DNA of 64,000 nt. Origin: Chloroflexi bacterium UBA6077. Its GTDB lineage: Bacteria; Chloroflexota; UBA6077. Positions 1 through 8,697 of the stretch are shown piece after piece. Both the position numbers and the translations under genes were made by a program. Where the stretch lies: assembly GCA_002436065.1 (NCBI GenBank), contig DIXP01000092.1, positions 124,001-188,000 of the forward strand, written 5' to 3'. Below the pieces are notes generated by a model. The model saw nothing but the letters and a program-made list of their open reading frames with translations, was not told the origin of the DNA and ran no database searches. Position 1 is the first letter of the stretch; the number at the start of each line of letters is the position of its first letter.

Positions 1-8
1 CCGGGTAC

Positions 9-713
9 GTGGGGATCCTGGACAGGGTGAAGCTGCTGCTGAACGCCAATCTCAACGATCTGCTGGACCGGGCGCTCAATGCCAACAAGCCGGCGGTCTT
101 CGACGAGCAGATCAACCTGCTGCAGGGCAGCATGGAGAAGATAACCGTCGCCCTGGGCGAGTGTCTGGGTAGGGAGCGCACCCTGGACCGCGAGATCTCC
201 GATCTGAAGGCGCAGATCGAGAAGGCGGACGGCGAGATAGACCGGCTGCTGGAGTTGGAGGAGAAGGAGGGCGACTCATCCCGCCGTGCCTCCGTGGCGG
301 CGCTGGCCGCCAGCCGGCAGGCCACCTACAACTCCCTCCTGGAGATGCTGGAGTTCAAGCAGGAGCAGGAGGGCGAGGTCCAGGGACAGTCTGCCCAGCT
401 TCGCGATGCCAAGATCAAGCTGCAGGCCCGCATCGACATGCTGAGGGCCCAGAAGGGCCGGCTCCTGGCGCTGATCGCCGAGCGGAAGGCCGCCGAGGCC
501 CAGGGCAGGGCACTTTCCGACCTCGATCTGCGGAGCCGCTTCTCCCCCGAATCGCTTCTCCGGGAGGAGCAGGAAGCGGTGGAGAGGGCCCGTGGCCTGG
601 TTACCGCTCGGGGTATCAGCGTGGAGCAGCAGGTTGACGACCTGCTGGACAACAACTTCCTGCAGCAGCAGCTCGAAGAGCGCCGGGCCAAGAGAAAGAC
701 CAGCGGCAGTTAG
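9..713 (+). CDS. pspA: PspA/IM30 (Vipp1) family protein
   Basis: A 234-residue, almost wholly helical protein beginning MGILDRVKLLLNANLNDLLDRA, the N-terminal amphipathic helix pattern of the PspA/IM30 family, followed by heptad-rich coiled coil to about residue 160 and a C-terminal tail. Family members coat the inner face of the cytoplasmic membrane in ESCRT-III-like assemblies and protect it under stress. The start is GTG and lies 8 bases from the window edge, so its ribosome site cannot be judged, but the family N-terminus begins exactly here. It heads a same-strand run with two binding-protein-like genes and a membrane coiled-coil gene, separated by a 565-base repeat-filled gap. Confidence 0.85.
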   Translation: MGILDRVKLLLNANLNDLLDRALNANKPAVFDEQINLLQGSMEKITVALGECLGRERTLDREISDLKAQIEKADGEIDRLLELEEKEGDSSRRASVAALAASRQATYNSLLEMLEFKQEQEGEVQGQSAQLRDAKIKLQARIDMLRAQKGRLLALIAERKAAEAQGRALSDLDLRSRFSPESLLREEQEAVERARGLVTARGISVEQQVDDLLDNNFLQQQLEERRAKRKTSGS

Positions 714-1278
714 CCTTTCTGCCATTCTGAGGCGCGACTCTCTTCTGTCATCCTGAGGTGCCACAGCGCCGAAGGATCTCCGGGTCCACGTCAACAGGAG
801 ATTCTTCGCAGGCTGCGGCCTGCTCAGAATGACAGATGAGGGCGGGTCACTCAGAATGACAGATGGGGGCGGGCTACTCAGAGTCACAGGGATGGGGCGG
901 GCGAGACCCCGGCAGGCAGGCGGCTCACGCCACCTAGTGCAATCAGTAGTAGTGCAGGGCCCTGTGCCCTGCCACCCGTTGGGGTACGTGCGCACAACCG
1001 CCCGCTCTGCTCGCATCCAGACCCGTGGGCAACGGCGCAGGGCAGGTAACTGGACGGCAGGGCAGAGCGCCCTGCACTACTAGAATAGAGATCCTTCGCT
1101 GCGCTCAGGGTGACAAGGGTTGGGGGCAAACCGCCGCGGTTTCTCAGCAATCTGCTCGGGATGACAGTGAGTAACGGCTCAGGGTGACGGCGTGCAGGAC
1201 CACTGTGGTGCGATACTGGAGATCTGACTATCCCCCGGCCCCCCTCTCGTAGCGAGGAGGGGGAGAAGAGGTTCCTCC
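714..1278. other. Intergenic region filled with dispersed repeats
   Basis: This 565-base stretch has no convincing gene. It holds several copies of a short module built on 'tcattctgag' or 'gtcatcctgag' next to 'gaaggatctc', in both orientations (about 728-850 and 1085-1190). Such modules are typical dispersed intergenic repeats. An unrelated inverted repeat lies inside at 947-1082. Just before the next gene is a short C-rich/G-rich hairpin (about 1236-1265). Confidence 0.6.
947..1082. repeat. Inverted repeat, 14-bp arms
   Basis: The left arm TAGTAGTGCAGGGC (947-960) is matched exactly by its reverse complement GCCCTGCACTACTA (1069-1082). Inner segments are also related ('ccctgccaccc', 'ggcagggcag'). 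It looks like a small mobile or REP-like intergenic element; no open reading frame inside is plausible. Confidence 0.6.
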
Positions 1279-2451
1279 ATGCGACCGACGAGATTGGCTA
1301 TCCTGATCGTGGCGCTGACCATGGTCGCTGCTATCCTGTACATGGTGACTAGCCGGCCATCGGAGCCCGCCAAGCCCACGGGACCCATCCAGGTGAGCGT
1401 TGCCTGCGCAATCGCCGCTGAGCCTTGGGTCTCCGCCGCCGCCAAGGAGTTCTCCAACAAGGAGTACGAGTTGGATGGTGTTCGGCGCAAGGTCACCGTG
1501 GAGGTGTATCCTCTGGACGGGGTGACTGCCCTCAATAAGTGGGCCAACGGCGAGTTCCAGACCCCGCCGACTGCCTGGGTGGCGGAGTCCCGCGATTGGG
1601 TTAACCAGGCCAACGCCGTCTCCGCCGATCGCTACCAGCAGGACATCTTCCTGGCTGGCGGGCAGTACCGCGACCAGTCGGTGGCCCTCTCTCCCGAAGT
1701 GTGGGCGGTCTTCAAGTCCAGGGCAATGGTGCTGGAGAAGAAGTATGGCAGGCCCCTCGACTGGGAGATGGCCCATGCCGCGGCCGTCTCCAGTGGCTGG
1801 GCGGAGCTAGGTGGGGAGAGCAGTTGGGGTCGCTTCAAGCTGGTGATCCCCCACCCCAAGCGCGACCCGGCGGGTCTCGCCGCTATGGTGAGCGCTGCGG
1901 GCGCCTACTACAAGAAGCCATCCGTCTCCGCCGAAGAGCTGAGCAACCCCAACTTCCTCGCTTGGCTGAGGCAGCTCATGGACACGGTAGTGGATTTCCA
2001 GCCCTACGGAGCCGAGAACATGGTGTTGTACGGCCCCTCGGCCGGCGACGCAGGTCAGGTGATGGAGAACTACCTCCTTCTCAACGCCGAATCGATCGAG
2101 AAGCGGTGGGGAGACGGGTTGGTGGTGGTCTACCCAGACCCTGTGGCCTGGTACGATTTCCCCTTTGCCATCTACATGGGCAAGGAGAAGGAGACCTCCG
2201 CGGGCGAGAAGGACGCGGCCGTGCTGTTCAAGCAGTTCCTTCTCTCCGAGCCGCAGCAGGTGGCCACACTGCAATTCGGGCTCAGGCCGGCGAGTCCCGA
2301 CGTTTCGACCGACCACGCCGGCAGCCTGATCAAGCGCTATAGCGCCTTCGGCTTCAAGGAGCGGGTTCCCTCCTCCTCCAAGATGCGTCAGGCCTCCCGA
2401 TCCGGCCTGGTCTCCCTGGGGACCTGGTTCGTGAACAGCTACGAGAAGTAG
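1279..2451 (+). CDS. Membrane-anchored extracellular solute-binding-like protein
   Basis: A 390-residue protein with one N-terminal membrane anchor (about residues 5-25) and no lipobox cysteine. The rest resembles a periplasmic binding fold of the ABC substrate-binding type: beta-strand openings such as IQVSVACAIAAEPWV, then segments like GRFKLVIPHPKRDPAGLAAM and a C-terminal FKQFLLSEPQQ that is common in family-1-type binding proteins. No transporter permease or ATPase lies nearby. It is 12 bases upstream of a second binding-protein-like gene fused to a VWA domain, so a sensing or envelope-assembly role beside PspA is as likely as transport. A purine-rich ribosome site precedes the ATG. Confidence 0.6.
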   Translation: MRPTRLAILIVALTMVAAILYMVTSRPSEPAKPTGPIQVSVACAIAAEPWVSAAAKEFSNKEYELDGVRRKVTVEVYPLDGVTALNKWANGEFQTPPTAWVAESRDWVNQANAVSADRYQQDIFLAGGQYRDQSVALSPEVWAVFKSRAMVLEKKYGRPLDWEMAHAAAVSSGWAELGGESSWGRFKLVIPHPKRDPAGLAAMVSAAGAYYKKPSVSAEELSNPNFLAWLRQLMDTVVDFQPYGAENMVLYGPSAGDAGQVMENYLLLNAESIEKRWGDGLVVVYPDPVAWYDFPFAIYMGKEKETSAGEKDAAVLFKQFLLSEPQQVATLQFGLRPASPDVSTDHAGSLIKRYSAFGFKERVPSSSKMRQASRSGLVSLGTWFVNSYEK

Positions 2452-2463
2452 GGGAGAAGACGA

Positions 2464-4149
2464 ATGAAGCGGCTCCTGCTGTCCGTGTTCGTTCCCCTGT
2501 TCTTTTCCTGCTGTCTGCTCACAGTGATGGTGGACAGCTGCGAGGAGGAGGACACGGGCCCCGCAAAGCTGGCGACCCCAGGGCCGCTGAAGGAGATCCA
2601 GGTTGCATATGACCCCAACAAGGCCCGCCTCTTCGAGGAGTTGGTAAGCGCTTACAACACCAAGACGGCGGTGAAAGTTCGGGGTGTGAAGCTCGAGATC
2701 CAGGGGATGCAGGATGCGATGGCCGCCGGTGATCTGGTGGGCGTCAGCCCAGACTCCTCCCTCTGGCTGGAGAGCCTCGACGAGGCATGGCAGTCGGCGC
2801 GCCCGGACTCTTCCTCCATCATCGGCACCGTGGTGCGGTACGCCACGACTCCGGTGGTCATCGCCACCTGGCAGGGCCGAGAAGGGGAGCTAGGGAGCCT
2901 GGAAGAGCGGGGTTGGGCGACCCTGCTGAAGCGTGCATCGGGAAATCCGGACTACCGCTGGAGCCATGGCTCGCCTCGAGCCTCGGCCTCGGGGATGCTC
3001 GCCCTCGTGGCCGAGTTCTACGCCGGCGCCGGCAAAGGTTACGGACTCACCAAGGCCGATGCCGACCGCGAAGAGGTAAGGCGGTACGTGGCCGAGATCG
3101 AGAGGACCATCGCCCGCTATGGTGGTGAGTCCGACGCTGCCCTGGTGGACTACCTCCTTCGCGAGGGGGCCAGGGGCCTGTCGGCTACGGTGCTGCCCGA
3201 GGCATCGGTGTTCGACTTCAACCAACAGAGCAGGGGCGACAAGCTACGGGCCGTCCATCCATCCGAGGGCACACTCATGCTGGACCACCCGCTGGTACTG
3301 CTGGAGACCCCGGACCTCACCCCCGATCAGCGGCGGGCCTTCCTGGAGTTCTCCCGGTTCCTCACTGGACCAGAGGGACAGGCGATCGTAGTGAAGCACG
3401 GCTTCCGGCCGGTGGACCTGGCCTACGACATGGGCAAGTCGCCGCTGAAGTCGGAAGGGATCTCCACCGAGCAGCCCAAGCTGCTGCAGATGCCGGTCCC
3501 CGGCACCCTGACCTACCTGAGTGGTGCCTGGGCCTCCGGGCTGAAGAGACGGGCCAACATAATGCTGGTGGTGGACGTCTCGGGCTCCATGGATGGGGAG
3601 AAGCTGGCCCGGACCAAGGAGGCGCTGGTCTCCTTCTTGAAGCAGATACCATCCGACGAGGAGAGGGTGGGGCTGCTCACCTTCTCCAGCGATATCGTGG
3701 ACTACGAGCCGCTCGGTCGACTTGGCGACAACCGGCAGAGGCTGCTGTCCAAGGTCGAGGGGCTGAAGGCCAACGGCAATACGGCCTTCTACTACGCCCT
3801 CTGGCTGGGGCACCGGTTGCTCGCCGAGCGAGTCGACCAGGAGAGGATAAACGTGGTGGTCGCCATGACCGACGGCAAGGAGAACGCATCCGGCAACTTC
3901 AGCAGGCGGAACGTACCCAACGTGGGCGCCGTTCCACGGATCGTGGGGAGCAGTACCCAGGATATCGCCCCACTGCTGAGTGCGCTGGATCAGAACGGCC
4001 GAGGCAACATGGTCTTCACCGTCGCCTACGGCTCCGACGCCGACCTGAATACCCTGAGCGGGATCGCGAGCCCCTTCGGCGGCCAGGGCTACCGGGCCGA
4101 TCCCGCCACCATTCGGAAGCTGTACGAGCTGATTTCTCAGAGCTTCTAA
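2464..4149 (+). CDS. Substrate-binding domain fused to von Willebrand factor A domain
   Basis: A 561-residue exported protein. Residues 1-22 form a signal or anchor, about 45-345 look like an ABC solute-binding fold (IQVAYDPNKARLFEELVSAYN; FLTGPEGQAIVVKHGFRP), and about 365-555 are a VWA domain with an intact MIDAS motif DVSGS at 371-375 plus the later Thr/Asp segments (AMTDGKEN). VWA domains bind partner proteins through a metal ion. Binding-domain/VWA fusions are known in actinobacteria and Chloroflexota. The position immediately after a second binding-like gene and downstream of PspA suggests an envelope-stress or assembly module. Substrate and partner are unknown. Confidence 0.75.
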   Translation: MKRLLLSVFVPLFFSCCLLTVMVDSCEEEDTGPAKLATPGPLKEIQVAYDPNKARLFEELVSAYNTKTAVKVRGVKLEIQGMQDAMAAGDLVGVSPDSSLWLESLDEAWQSARPDSSSIIGTVVRYATTPVVIATWQGREGELGSLEERGWATLLKRASGNPDYRWSHGSPRASASGMLALVAEFYAGAGKGYGLTKADADREEVRRYVAEIERTIARYGGESDAALVDYLLREGARGLSATVLPEASVFDFNQQSRGDKLRAVHPSEGTLMLDHPLVLLETPDLTPDQRRAFLEFSRFLTGPEGQAIVVKHGFRPVDLAYDMGKSPLKSEGISTEQPKLLQMPVPGTLTYLSGAWASGLKRRANIMLVVDVSGSMDGEKLARTKEALVSFLKQIPSDEERVGLLTFSSDIVDYEPLGRLGDNRQRLLSKVEGLKANGNTAFYYALWLGHRLLAERVDQERINVVVAMTDGKENASGNFSRRNVPNVGAVPRIVGSSTQDIAPLLSALDQNGRGNMVFTVAYGSDADLNTLSGIASPFGGQGYRADPATIRKLYELISQSF

Positions 4150-4164
4150 GAACCTAACCCCCCT

Positions 4165-4223
4165 GCTCCCCTTCCCTTGCTGGGAAGGGGGAGCGATCAA
4201 TTCCCTCTCCCTCAGGGAGAGGG
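4165..4223 (+). terminator. Two tandem hairpins after the VWA gene
   Basis: Hairpin 1 (4165-4194) pairs GCTCCCCTTCCC with GGGAAGGGGGAGC. Hairpin 2 (4203-4223) pairs CCCTCTCCC with GGGAGAGGG around a 3-base loop. They lie directly behind the VWA gene. There is no clear T-tract, so they may be intergenic repeats rather than strong terminators. Confidence 0.4.
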
Positions 4224-4289
4224 AGAAGGTGCTCGCCCTCGAGCGTGCAGGAGGGCACGTTCAAAGGGGGGGTGGAGTCTGGTGTCACA

Positions 4290-5030
4290 ATGCGTAGCGA
4301 GCGAGTCAACCGAATCCTATCCTACGCCCTCTCCAGACGAGAGGCATACCTAACCGTGCTCTTGACCTTCGTGGCAGTGGTGATCGCCATCGTCGGGGGG
4401 TGGCCTGTCTGGGTGATCGGTGGCTGCGTGGCGGCGGGGGCACTCCTGTTGGGGCTGTTGGTCGCCGATGCCGTGGCCGATCCCGGTGTGGAGCAGGAGG
4501 CGGCGTTCGCGGGAGTTGAGGTCTCAAGGATCCGGGACAAGAGACTCCGATCAAAGCTGGAGCGGGCGATCGAGTACGTGCGGGCAGCCCAGAAGCTGGC
4601 CCGGCAGGATCGATCCGGAGCCCTGGACAGCGCCGACGACGAGCTCCCGCAGATGGAGCAAGCCGTGCGGTCCATGTACGAGATGGGTCTGCGGTTGCAG
4701 GAGTACCGGGGAGACTCGTTGATCCGTCGTGACCTGGCGGACCTTCAGAGGACGGGAGCCCGGCCCGATCGGCTCACCGGAGACCAGCGGGCTCAACTGG
4801 AGAGCCTGAAGCGGTTGGAGGAGTTGGTCCGAACGGCCGAAGGGGAGATAGACGGGGCGCTGGCCGACCTTGGCAGGTCCTACGCCGAGATGCAGGCTAT
4901 CAGGGTTACCCCCGGACTGCGGGGGCAGGCGGCCGAGTCGCTGGGCCAGTTGACGGCTAGCACGCAGCGGCTGTCCGACCTGGCAGTCGGCTACGACGAG
5001 GCGTACGGGAGCCGGAGTAGCCGGAGGTAG
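4290..5030 (+). CDS. Membrane protein with cytoplasmic coiled coil, function unknown
   Basis: A 246-residue protein. Two closely spaced hydrophobic segments (about residues 18-38 and 41-60 of the chosen start) are followed by roughly 180 residues of charged, heptad-like helix (IRDKRLRSKLERAIEYVRAAQKL and similar). The ATG at 4290 is preferred over an in-frame start 45 bases upstream because a GGTGGAG ribosome site sits about 12 bases before it. I do not recognise the family. The architecture of a hairpin membrane anchor and long helix, behind PspA and a VWA protein, fits a membrane-stress or PspA-partner role, but that is inference from context. Confidence 0.65.
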   Translation: MRSERVNRILSYALSRREAYLTVLLTFVAVVIAIVGGWPVWVIGGCVAAGALLLGLLVADAVADPGVEQEAAFAGVEVSRIRDKRLRSKLERAIEYVRAAQKLARQDRSGALDSADDELPQMEQAVRSMYEMGLRLQEYRGDSLIRRDLADLQRTGARPDRLTGDQRAQLESLKRLEELVRTAEGEIDGALADLGRSYAEMQAIRVTPGLRGQAAESLGQLTASTQRLSDLAVGYDEAYGSRSSRR

Positions 5031-5108
5031 TGCCACAAAGTAGCGGTCGCTAGTATGATCACCAAAGCGGTTCTGAAGGGTCTTGGTGGTCAATTCGCAA
5101 CGTTGGTC

Positions 5109-5151
5109 GTCCATGTCCGGGGGGCGGAAGGGGACGAGCCCCTTCCCTACG
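5109..5151. repeat. Dispersed 43-bp repeat, copy 1
   Basis: A 43-base segment containing the internal stem GAAGGGG/CCCCTTC. It recurs with one mismatch at 44003-44045, about 39 kb away and again in a gene-free gap. It probably belongs to a genome-wide REP-like family. Confidence 0.75.
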
Positions 5152-5279
5152 GGACGGATCGGACCGATTACGCTGATCGGACGGGGGGAGACGGGGGACT
5201 AGAGGCGCGCGATCCCGGTAGGTGGCTTCGCCGCCGGGTGTGGCGAGGCGGCATGGTACAAGGTGGGTGGGGTGTTTCT

Positions 5280-6437
5280 ATGACTGTTCGAGCGCGATTC
5301 CTGGTAGCTGCTCTCGGGCTGCTGCTGCTCGCTACCGCGGGGTGCTCCACAGGGCCCTCGGGTGAGGCATATCTGTACGTTGCTGTGCCTCTCACTGGGG
5401 ACATGGCCAGTCGGGGGCAGGAGGTGGCCGGTGGGGTCCGGTTGCGGGCCGACGAGGTGAACCGCGAGGGCGGTGTCCTCGGGAAAAAGGTCGTGGTGCG
5501 AGCACTGGATGACGGCGGGGACGAGGAGATGGCCGCTGAGGCTGCCAAGCAGGTGGCCGAGGCATTGCGCAAGGGCGAGCCGGTGCTGGGGGTGGTGGGC
5601 CACTACAACTCCGGTGCCACGGGAGCGGCCCTGGACGGTGTGTACAAGGAGCTGGACCTAGTGGTGGTCACTCCCAGCTCCACCAATCCCACTCTCACCC
5701 AGAAGGGCTACACCCGCTTCTTCCGCGTGTGCTCCACCGACGACATCCAGGGGCCGGTTGCTGCTCGCAAAGCTCTCTCCATGGGTTGGAAGAAGATCGC
5801 CGTGTTCCATACCGACAACCTCTATGCTCAGGGGCTGGCGACGGCGTTCGTGGGGGGCCTCAAGCAGCAGGGTGTGGAAGCCACGATCCAGCAAGAGATG
5901 AAGTACAACGACCTGGGTGTATTCCTGCGAGAGTTGCCAGCAAAGGTGACCAGGGCGTTGGACACAAAGCCCGATGCGGTGTTCTTCGCCGGTGACTACC
6001 CCGAGGGCATACCGCTGGTTGAGACGCTACGCTCCGCGGGCTTTGCCGGGGGCTTCATGACCGGCGACTCCATGGTGGAGTACGAGTTCATCGACGTGTT
6101 GGGGAGCAAGGCGGAGGGCGCGATCATCTCCAACACCCAGCCCGAGATGATGGCCGTGGCCACTGAAGACTGGAAGAGCGCCTACCGGAATCTCGAAAAG
6201 CGAAGCCCGGGGATGGACTCGATAACGGGCCACGCCGCCGCTCAGGTGCTGCTGGAGGGGGTCAAGAAGGCCAATACGGCTAAGGGCTCGGCGGTGGCCG
6301 ATGCCGTGCGCCAGTTGGAGTTGAAGACAATCGTAGGCAACTGGGCCACCGATGCGAAGGGGGACATGCGCGAGCGAAAGATCTACCTCTACCAGGTCCG
6401 CGATGGCCGCTTCGAACAGATCGGGGAGGAGAAGTAG
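5280..6437 (+). CDS. ABC transporter substrate-binding lipoprotein, branched-chain amino acid (Leu/Ile/Val) type
   Basis: A 385-residue lipoprotein with a signal peptide ending in the lipobox LATAGC (Cys near residue 22). The body is the type-I periplasmic binding fold of the LivJ/receptor-family-ligand-binding family: AVPLTGDMASRGQEVAGGVRLRADEVN, then VVGHYNSGATGAALDGVYKELDLVVVTPSSTNP and GWKKIAVFHTDNLYAQG. The open frame extends upstream to 5055, but the ATG at 5280 gives the correct signal peptide and follows a G-rich ribosome site. No permease or ATPase genes of the Liv type are in the window, so it is an orphan binding protein here. Confidence 0.85.
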   Translation: MTVRARFLVAALGLLLLATAGCSTGPSGEAYLYVAVPLTGDMASRGQEVAGGVRLRADEVNREGGVLGKKVVVRALDDGGDEEMAAEAAKQVAEALRKGEPVLGVVGHYNSGATGAALDGVYKELDLVVVTPSSTNPTLTQKGYTRFFRVCSTDDIQGPVAARKALSMGWKKIAVFHTDNLYAQGLATAFVGGLKQQGVEATIQQEMKYNDLGVFLRELPAKVTRALDTKPDAVFFAGDYPEGIPLVETLRSAGFAGGFMTGDSMVEYEFIDVLGSKAEGAIISNTQPEMMAVATEDWKSAYRNLEKRSPGMDSITGHAAAQVLLEGVKKANTAKGSAVADAVRQLELKTIVGNWATDAKGDMRERKIYLYQVRDGRFEQIGEEK

Positions 6438-6528
6438 TGGCCTCAGCTTTCAGCCGCAGGAAGGATAGGTCTGATTCCTGCACCTGTCTAAAGTGAAGGG
6501 ACCTTCAGTGCCTTCAGGGGGTGCAGCT

Positions 6529-6822
6529 ATGGAGTTTGCTCGCGGTCCTTTGGCCCGCTTCCTTGCCAGCCCTTCGGGTCGGCTGCTCAGGATAGTCTCG
6601 GGTTTGGTGCTGCTCATCCTGGGACGGCGGATGAGTGGGATTGCCGGGGTGTTGGTGGCGACCGTCGGCATAGTGCCGCTTGCGGCTGGAAGCTTTGACT
6701 TCTGCCTCGTCTCCAGATTGGTAGGTGGGCCTCTCTCGGGTAAAGAGATCCGGGAGTCAGGCCAGTACAACGAGGAGATGCCCCTCGAAGCGACATCGGG
6801 CGAGGTGTCTGTCTACGCGTGA
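6529..6822 (+). CDS. DUF2892 / YgaP-like small membrane protein
   Basis: A 97-residue protein with two hydrophobic helices (about residues 18-35 and 38-58) followed by a DFCLVSRLVG segment resembling the CPLY-type end of the DUF2892 (YgaP transmembrane) family. The ATG at 6529 has a G-rich ribosome site and begins the family-like N-terminus; an upstream GTG in frame is less likely. Function is unknown; relatives are often found with rhodanese or other sulfur genes, which are absent here. Confidence 0.6.
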   Translation: MEFARGPLARFLASPSGRLLRIVSGLVLLILGRRMSGIAGVLVATVGIVPLAAGSFDFCLVSRLVGGPLSGKEIRESGQYNEEMPLEATSGEVSVYA

Positions 6823-6835
6823 GTCCGTCGAGGGT

Positions 6836-6871
6836 AAGGGCTGGGGGTGCCGACAGGCGTCCCCAGCCCTT
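6836..6871 (+). terminator. Hairpin after the DUF2892-like gene
   Basis: An 11-base perfect stem (AAGGGCTGGGG with CCCCAGCCCTT) around a 14-base loop lies just after the stop codon at 6822. It lacks a T-run, so termination efficiency is uncertain, but the position between two transcription units fits. Confidence 0.5.
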
Positions 6872-6915
6872 GGTAATTGCCAATCCTCTGCCAAGAGCGC
6901 TACAATCCTCCTAGA

Positions 6916-6930
6916 TGAAACTGAGTCTCA
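6916..6930. promoter_or_regulatory. Fur/Zur-family-like operator before the metal ABC ATPase gene
   Basis: TGAAACTGAGTCTCA is a 7-1-7 palindrome with one mismatch, 50 bases upstream of the ATPase start. The binding-protein gene of the same transporter, now 8 kb away, has a related palindrome (TGATACATAGTATCA at 16100-16114). The common form TGA(A/T)AC-N3-GT(A/C)TCA and the 7-1-7 layout match sites used by Fur-superfamily regulators such as Zur. Which metal is sensed cannot be told from the site. Confidence 0.6.
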
Positions 6931-6979
6931 TTCTGGTCCGAGATTTGCTTCTTCCACTTCATCACAATCAAGGGTACCT

Positions 6980-7807
6980 ATGTTGACACAGGCTGCGACA
7001 CCCGCGCTAGACATCATCGACCTCACCGTTGGCTACGGCAGCACCCCCGTGCTATCGGGAGTCACCGCAGCCATTCCCAAAGCCTCTCAGGTGGCCGTCG
7101 TCGGCCCCAACGGTGCGGGGAAGTCCACCCTGTTCAAGGTGCTCGTGGGGTTGCTGCGTCCCACTGCAGGGAGGCTACTGCTCCACGGCCGCTCCCTGGA
7201 TCGGGAGATGAAGCGGGTTGCCTACGTGCCCCAACGCGAGGAGGTCGATTGGCGCTTCCCCGTCACGGTGCTGGACGTGGTGTTGATGGGCCGCTACGGC
7301 CACATTGGCTGGCTGCGCAGGCCTGGTCGAGAGGACAGGGCGTTGGCCCTGGACTGCCTGGAGCAGCTCGGCATGGCCTCCCTGGCCGATCGGCCCATCG
7401 GGGAGCTGTCGGGCGGACAGCAGCAGCGGGTGTTCCTGGCCAGAGCGCTGGCCCAGCAGCCCGAGCTGCTGGTGCTAGACGAGCCCTTTGCCGGTGTAGA
7501 TACCCCCACGCAGGAGCTGGTGCTGGATCTGCTGGCCGACCTGCGGCGGCAGGGTATGACTATGCTGGTGTCCACCCATGACCTGCCACTGGCATCCTCA
7601 CGCTTCGACCAAGTGATGCTGTTGAACCGCCGGCTGGTGGCCTTCGGCCCTCCCCGAGAGGTGATCGACTCAACGGTGCTCTCGGATACCTTCGGCTCCC
7701 AGATCCTCTTCTACCACGAGAAGGAGGGGGTAATGGCGCTGGCCGACTGCTGCTGCCCGCCCTGCGAGGCACGGCGCCAACCGGTCACCAGCGAGAGGGG
7801 CCGATGA
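6980..7807 (+). CDS. znuC: Zinc/manganese-type ABC transporter ATP-binding protein
   Basis: A 275-residue ATPase of the ABC-3 metal-import family with Walker A GPNGAGKST, signature LSGGQQQR, Walker B LLVLDEPFAGVD and the switch histidine in STHDL. The family-specific stretch YVPQREEVDWRFPVTVLDVV is typical of Mn/Zn importers. The ATG at 6980 starts the conserved region; the longer upstream frame runs through the operator. The C-terminus carries a cysteine cluster (DCCCPPCE) not usual for the family, which may bind metal. It overlaps the permease gene by four bases (ATGA). ZnuC is the best name, but MntB/TroB-like manganese transport is possible. Confidence 0.88.
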   Translation: MLTQAATPALDIIDLTVGYGSTPVLSGVTAAIPKASQVAVVGPNGAGKSTLFKVLVGLLRPTAGRLLLHGRSLDREMKRVAYVPQREEVDWRFPVTVLDVVLMGRYGHIGWLRRPGREDRALALDCLEQLGMASLADRPIGELSGGQQQRVFLARALAQQPELLVLDEPFAGVDTPTQELVLDLLADLRRQGMTMLVSTHDLPLASSRFDQVMLLNRRLVAFGPPREVIDSTVLSDTFGSQILFYHEKEGVMALADCCCPPCEARRQPVTSERGR

Positions 7808-8697
7808 ATCCTCTATTGGATACCATTCTGGCCCCCATGGGCTACCAGTTCATGCAACACGGGATGCTGGCGTCGATCCTGGTGGGGGTGCTGTGCGCGG
7901 TGGTTGGATGCTACGTGGTGCTGCGTGGGATGGCCTTCCTGGGGGATGCGCTGGCCCACGCCATCCTGCCCGGTGTCGCCGTGGCCTATCTGTTCAAGGG
8001 CGACCTGCTGGTCGGGGCTCTGGTGGCGGCCATCCTGGCGGCACTTGCCATAGGCGCCGTCTCCCGGCACGGCCAGGTCAAGGAGGACACGGCCATTGGG
8101 ATCGTCTTCGCGGCGGCCCTCGCCCTGGGGGTTGCGCTCATGAGCAGCGCCAAGAGCTACACCACCGACCTCACCCACATCCTCTTTGGGAACGTGCTAG
8201 GGGTGGGAGAGAGGGACCTCTGGCTGATGGCCGGCCTGGCGGTGGCGGTGCTGTTGGTGGTGGTGCTGCTGTACAAGGAGTTCCTGCTGATTTCCTTCGA
8301 CCCGATGCTGGCGGCCACCCAACAGCTGCCGCTCGGGCTGCTGCGCAACCTGATGCTGGTGTTGCTGGCCCTGACCGTGGTGATCTCGCTCCAGACGGTG
8401 GGCATCGGCCTGGTGGCGGCGATGCTGGTGACCCCCGCGGCCACGGCCTACCTGCTCGTGCGGCGGCTGCCCGCCATGATGCTGATATCGGCGGCGATCG
8501 GAGCGGCTTCCGGAGTGGCAGGGCTCTACCTCTCCTTCTACATCAACGTGGCCTCTGGGGCGGCCATAGTGCTCGTCTGCACCGGCTTCTTCCTGCTGGC
8601 CTACCTCTTCGCCCCCCAGCGCGGCATCCTGTGGGGCCTCAAACGCAGGTCGTCCGCTGGCGCCAACTCCGCTCCGGATCCGAACCGAGCTGCCTAG
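7804..8697 (+). CDS. znuB: Zinc/manganese-type ABC transporter permease (ABC-3 family)
   Basis: A 297-residue membrane protein with about eight hydrophobic segments and the ABC-3 signatures GMAFLGDALAHAILPGVAVAYL near the N-terminus and FDPMLAATQQLPLGLLRNLML in the middle. It forms the membrane channel with the ATPase whose gene overlaps its start by ATGA. Its last 81 bases belong to a 100-base segment repeated at 14962-15061, next to the 3' end of the transporter's binding-protein gene, which shows where an insertion has split the locus. Confidence 0.9.
   Translation: MNPLLDTILAPMGYQFMQHGMLASILVGVLCAVVGCYVVLRGMAFLGDALAHAILPGVAVAYLFKGDLLVGALVAAILAALAIGAVSRHGQVKEDTAIGIVFAAALALGVALMSSAKSYTTDLTHILFGNVLGVGERDLWLMAGLAVAVLLVVVLLYKEFLLISFDPMLAATQQLPLGLLRNLMLVLLALTVVISLQTVGIGLVAAMLVTPAATAYLLVRRLPAMMLISAAIGAASGVAGLYLSFYINVASGAAIVLVCTGFFLLAYLFAPQRGILWGLKRRSSAGANSAPDPNRAA

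Noticed and set aside
276..1016. Long minus-strand open frame opposite the PspA gene
   Set aside because: It is the complement of a high-GC coiled-coil gene and runs on into repeats; it has low-complexity Leu/Gln runs and no family features.
3244..4200. 318-codon minus-strand open frame opposite the VWA gene
   Set aside because: Shadow of a clearly coding plus-strand gene with an intact MIDAS; the translated product has no recognisable domain.
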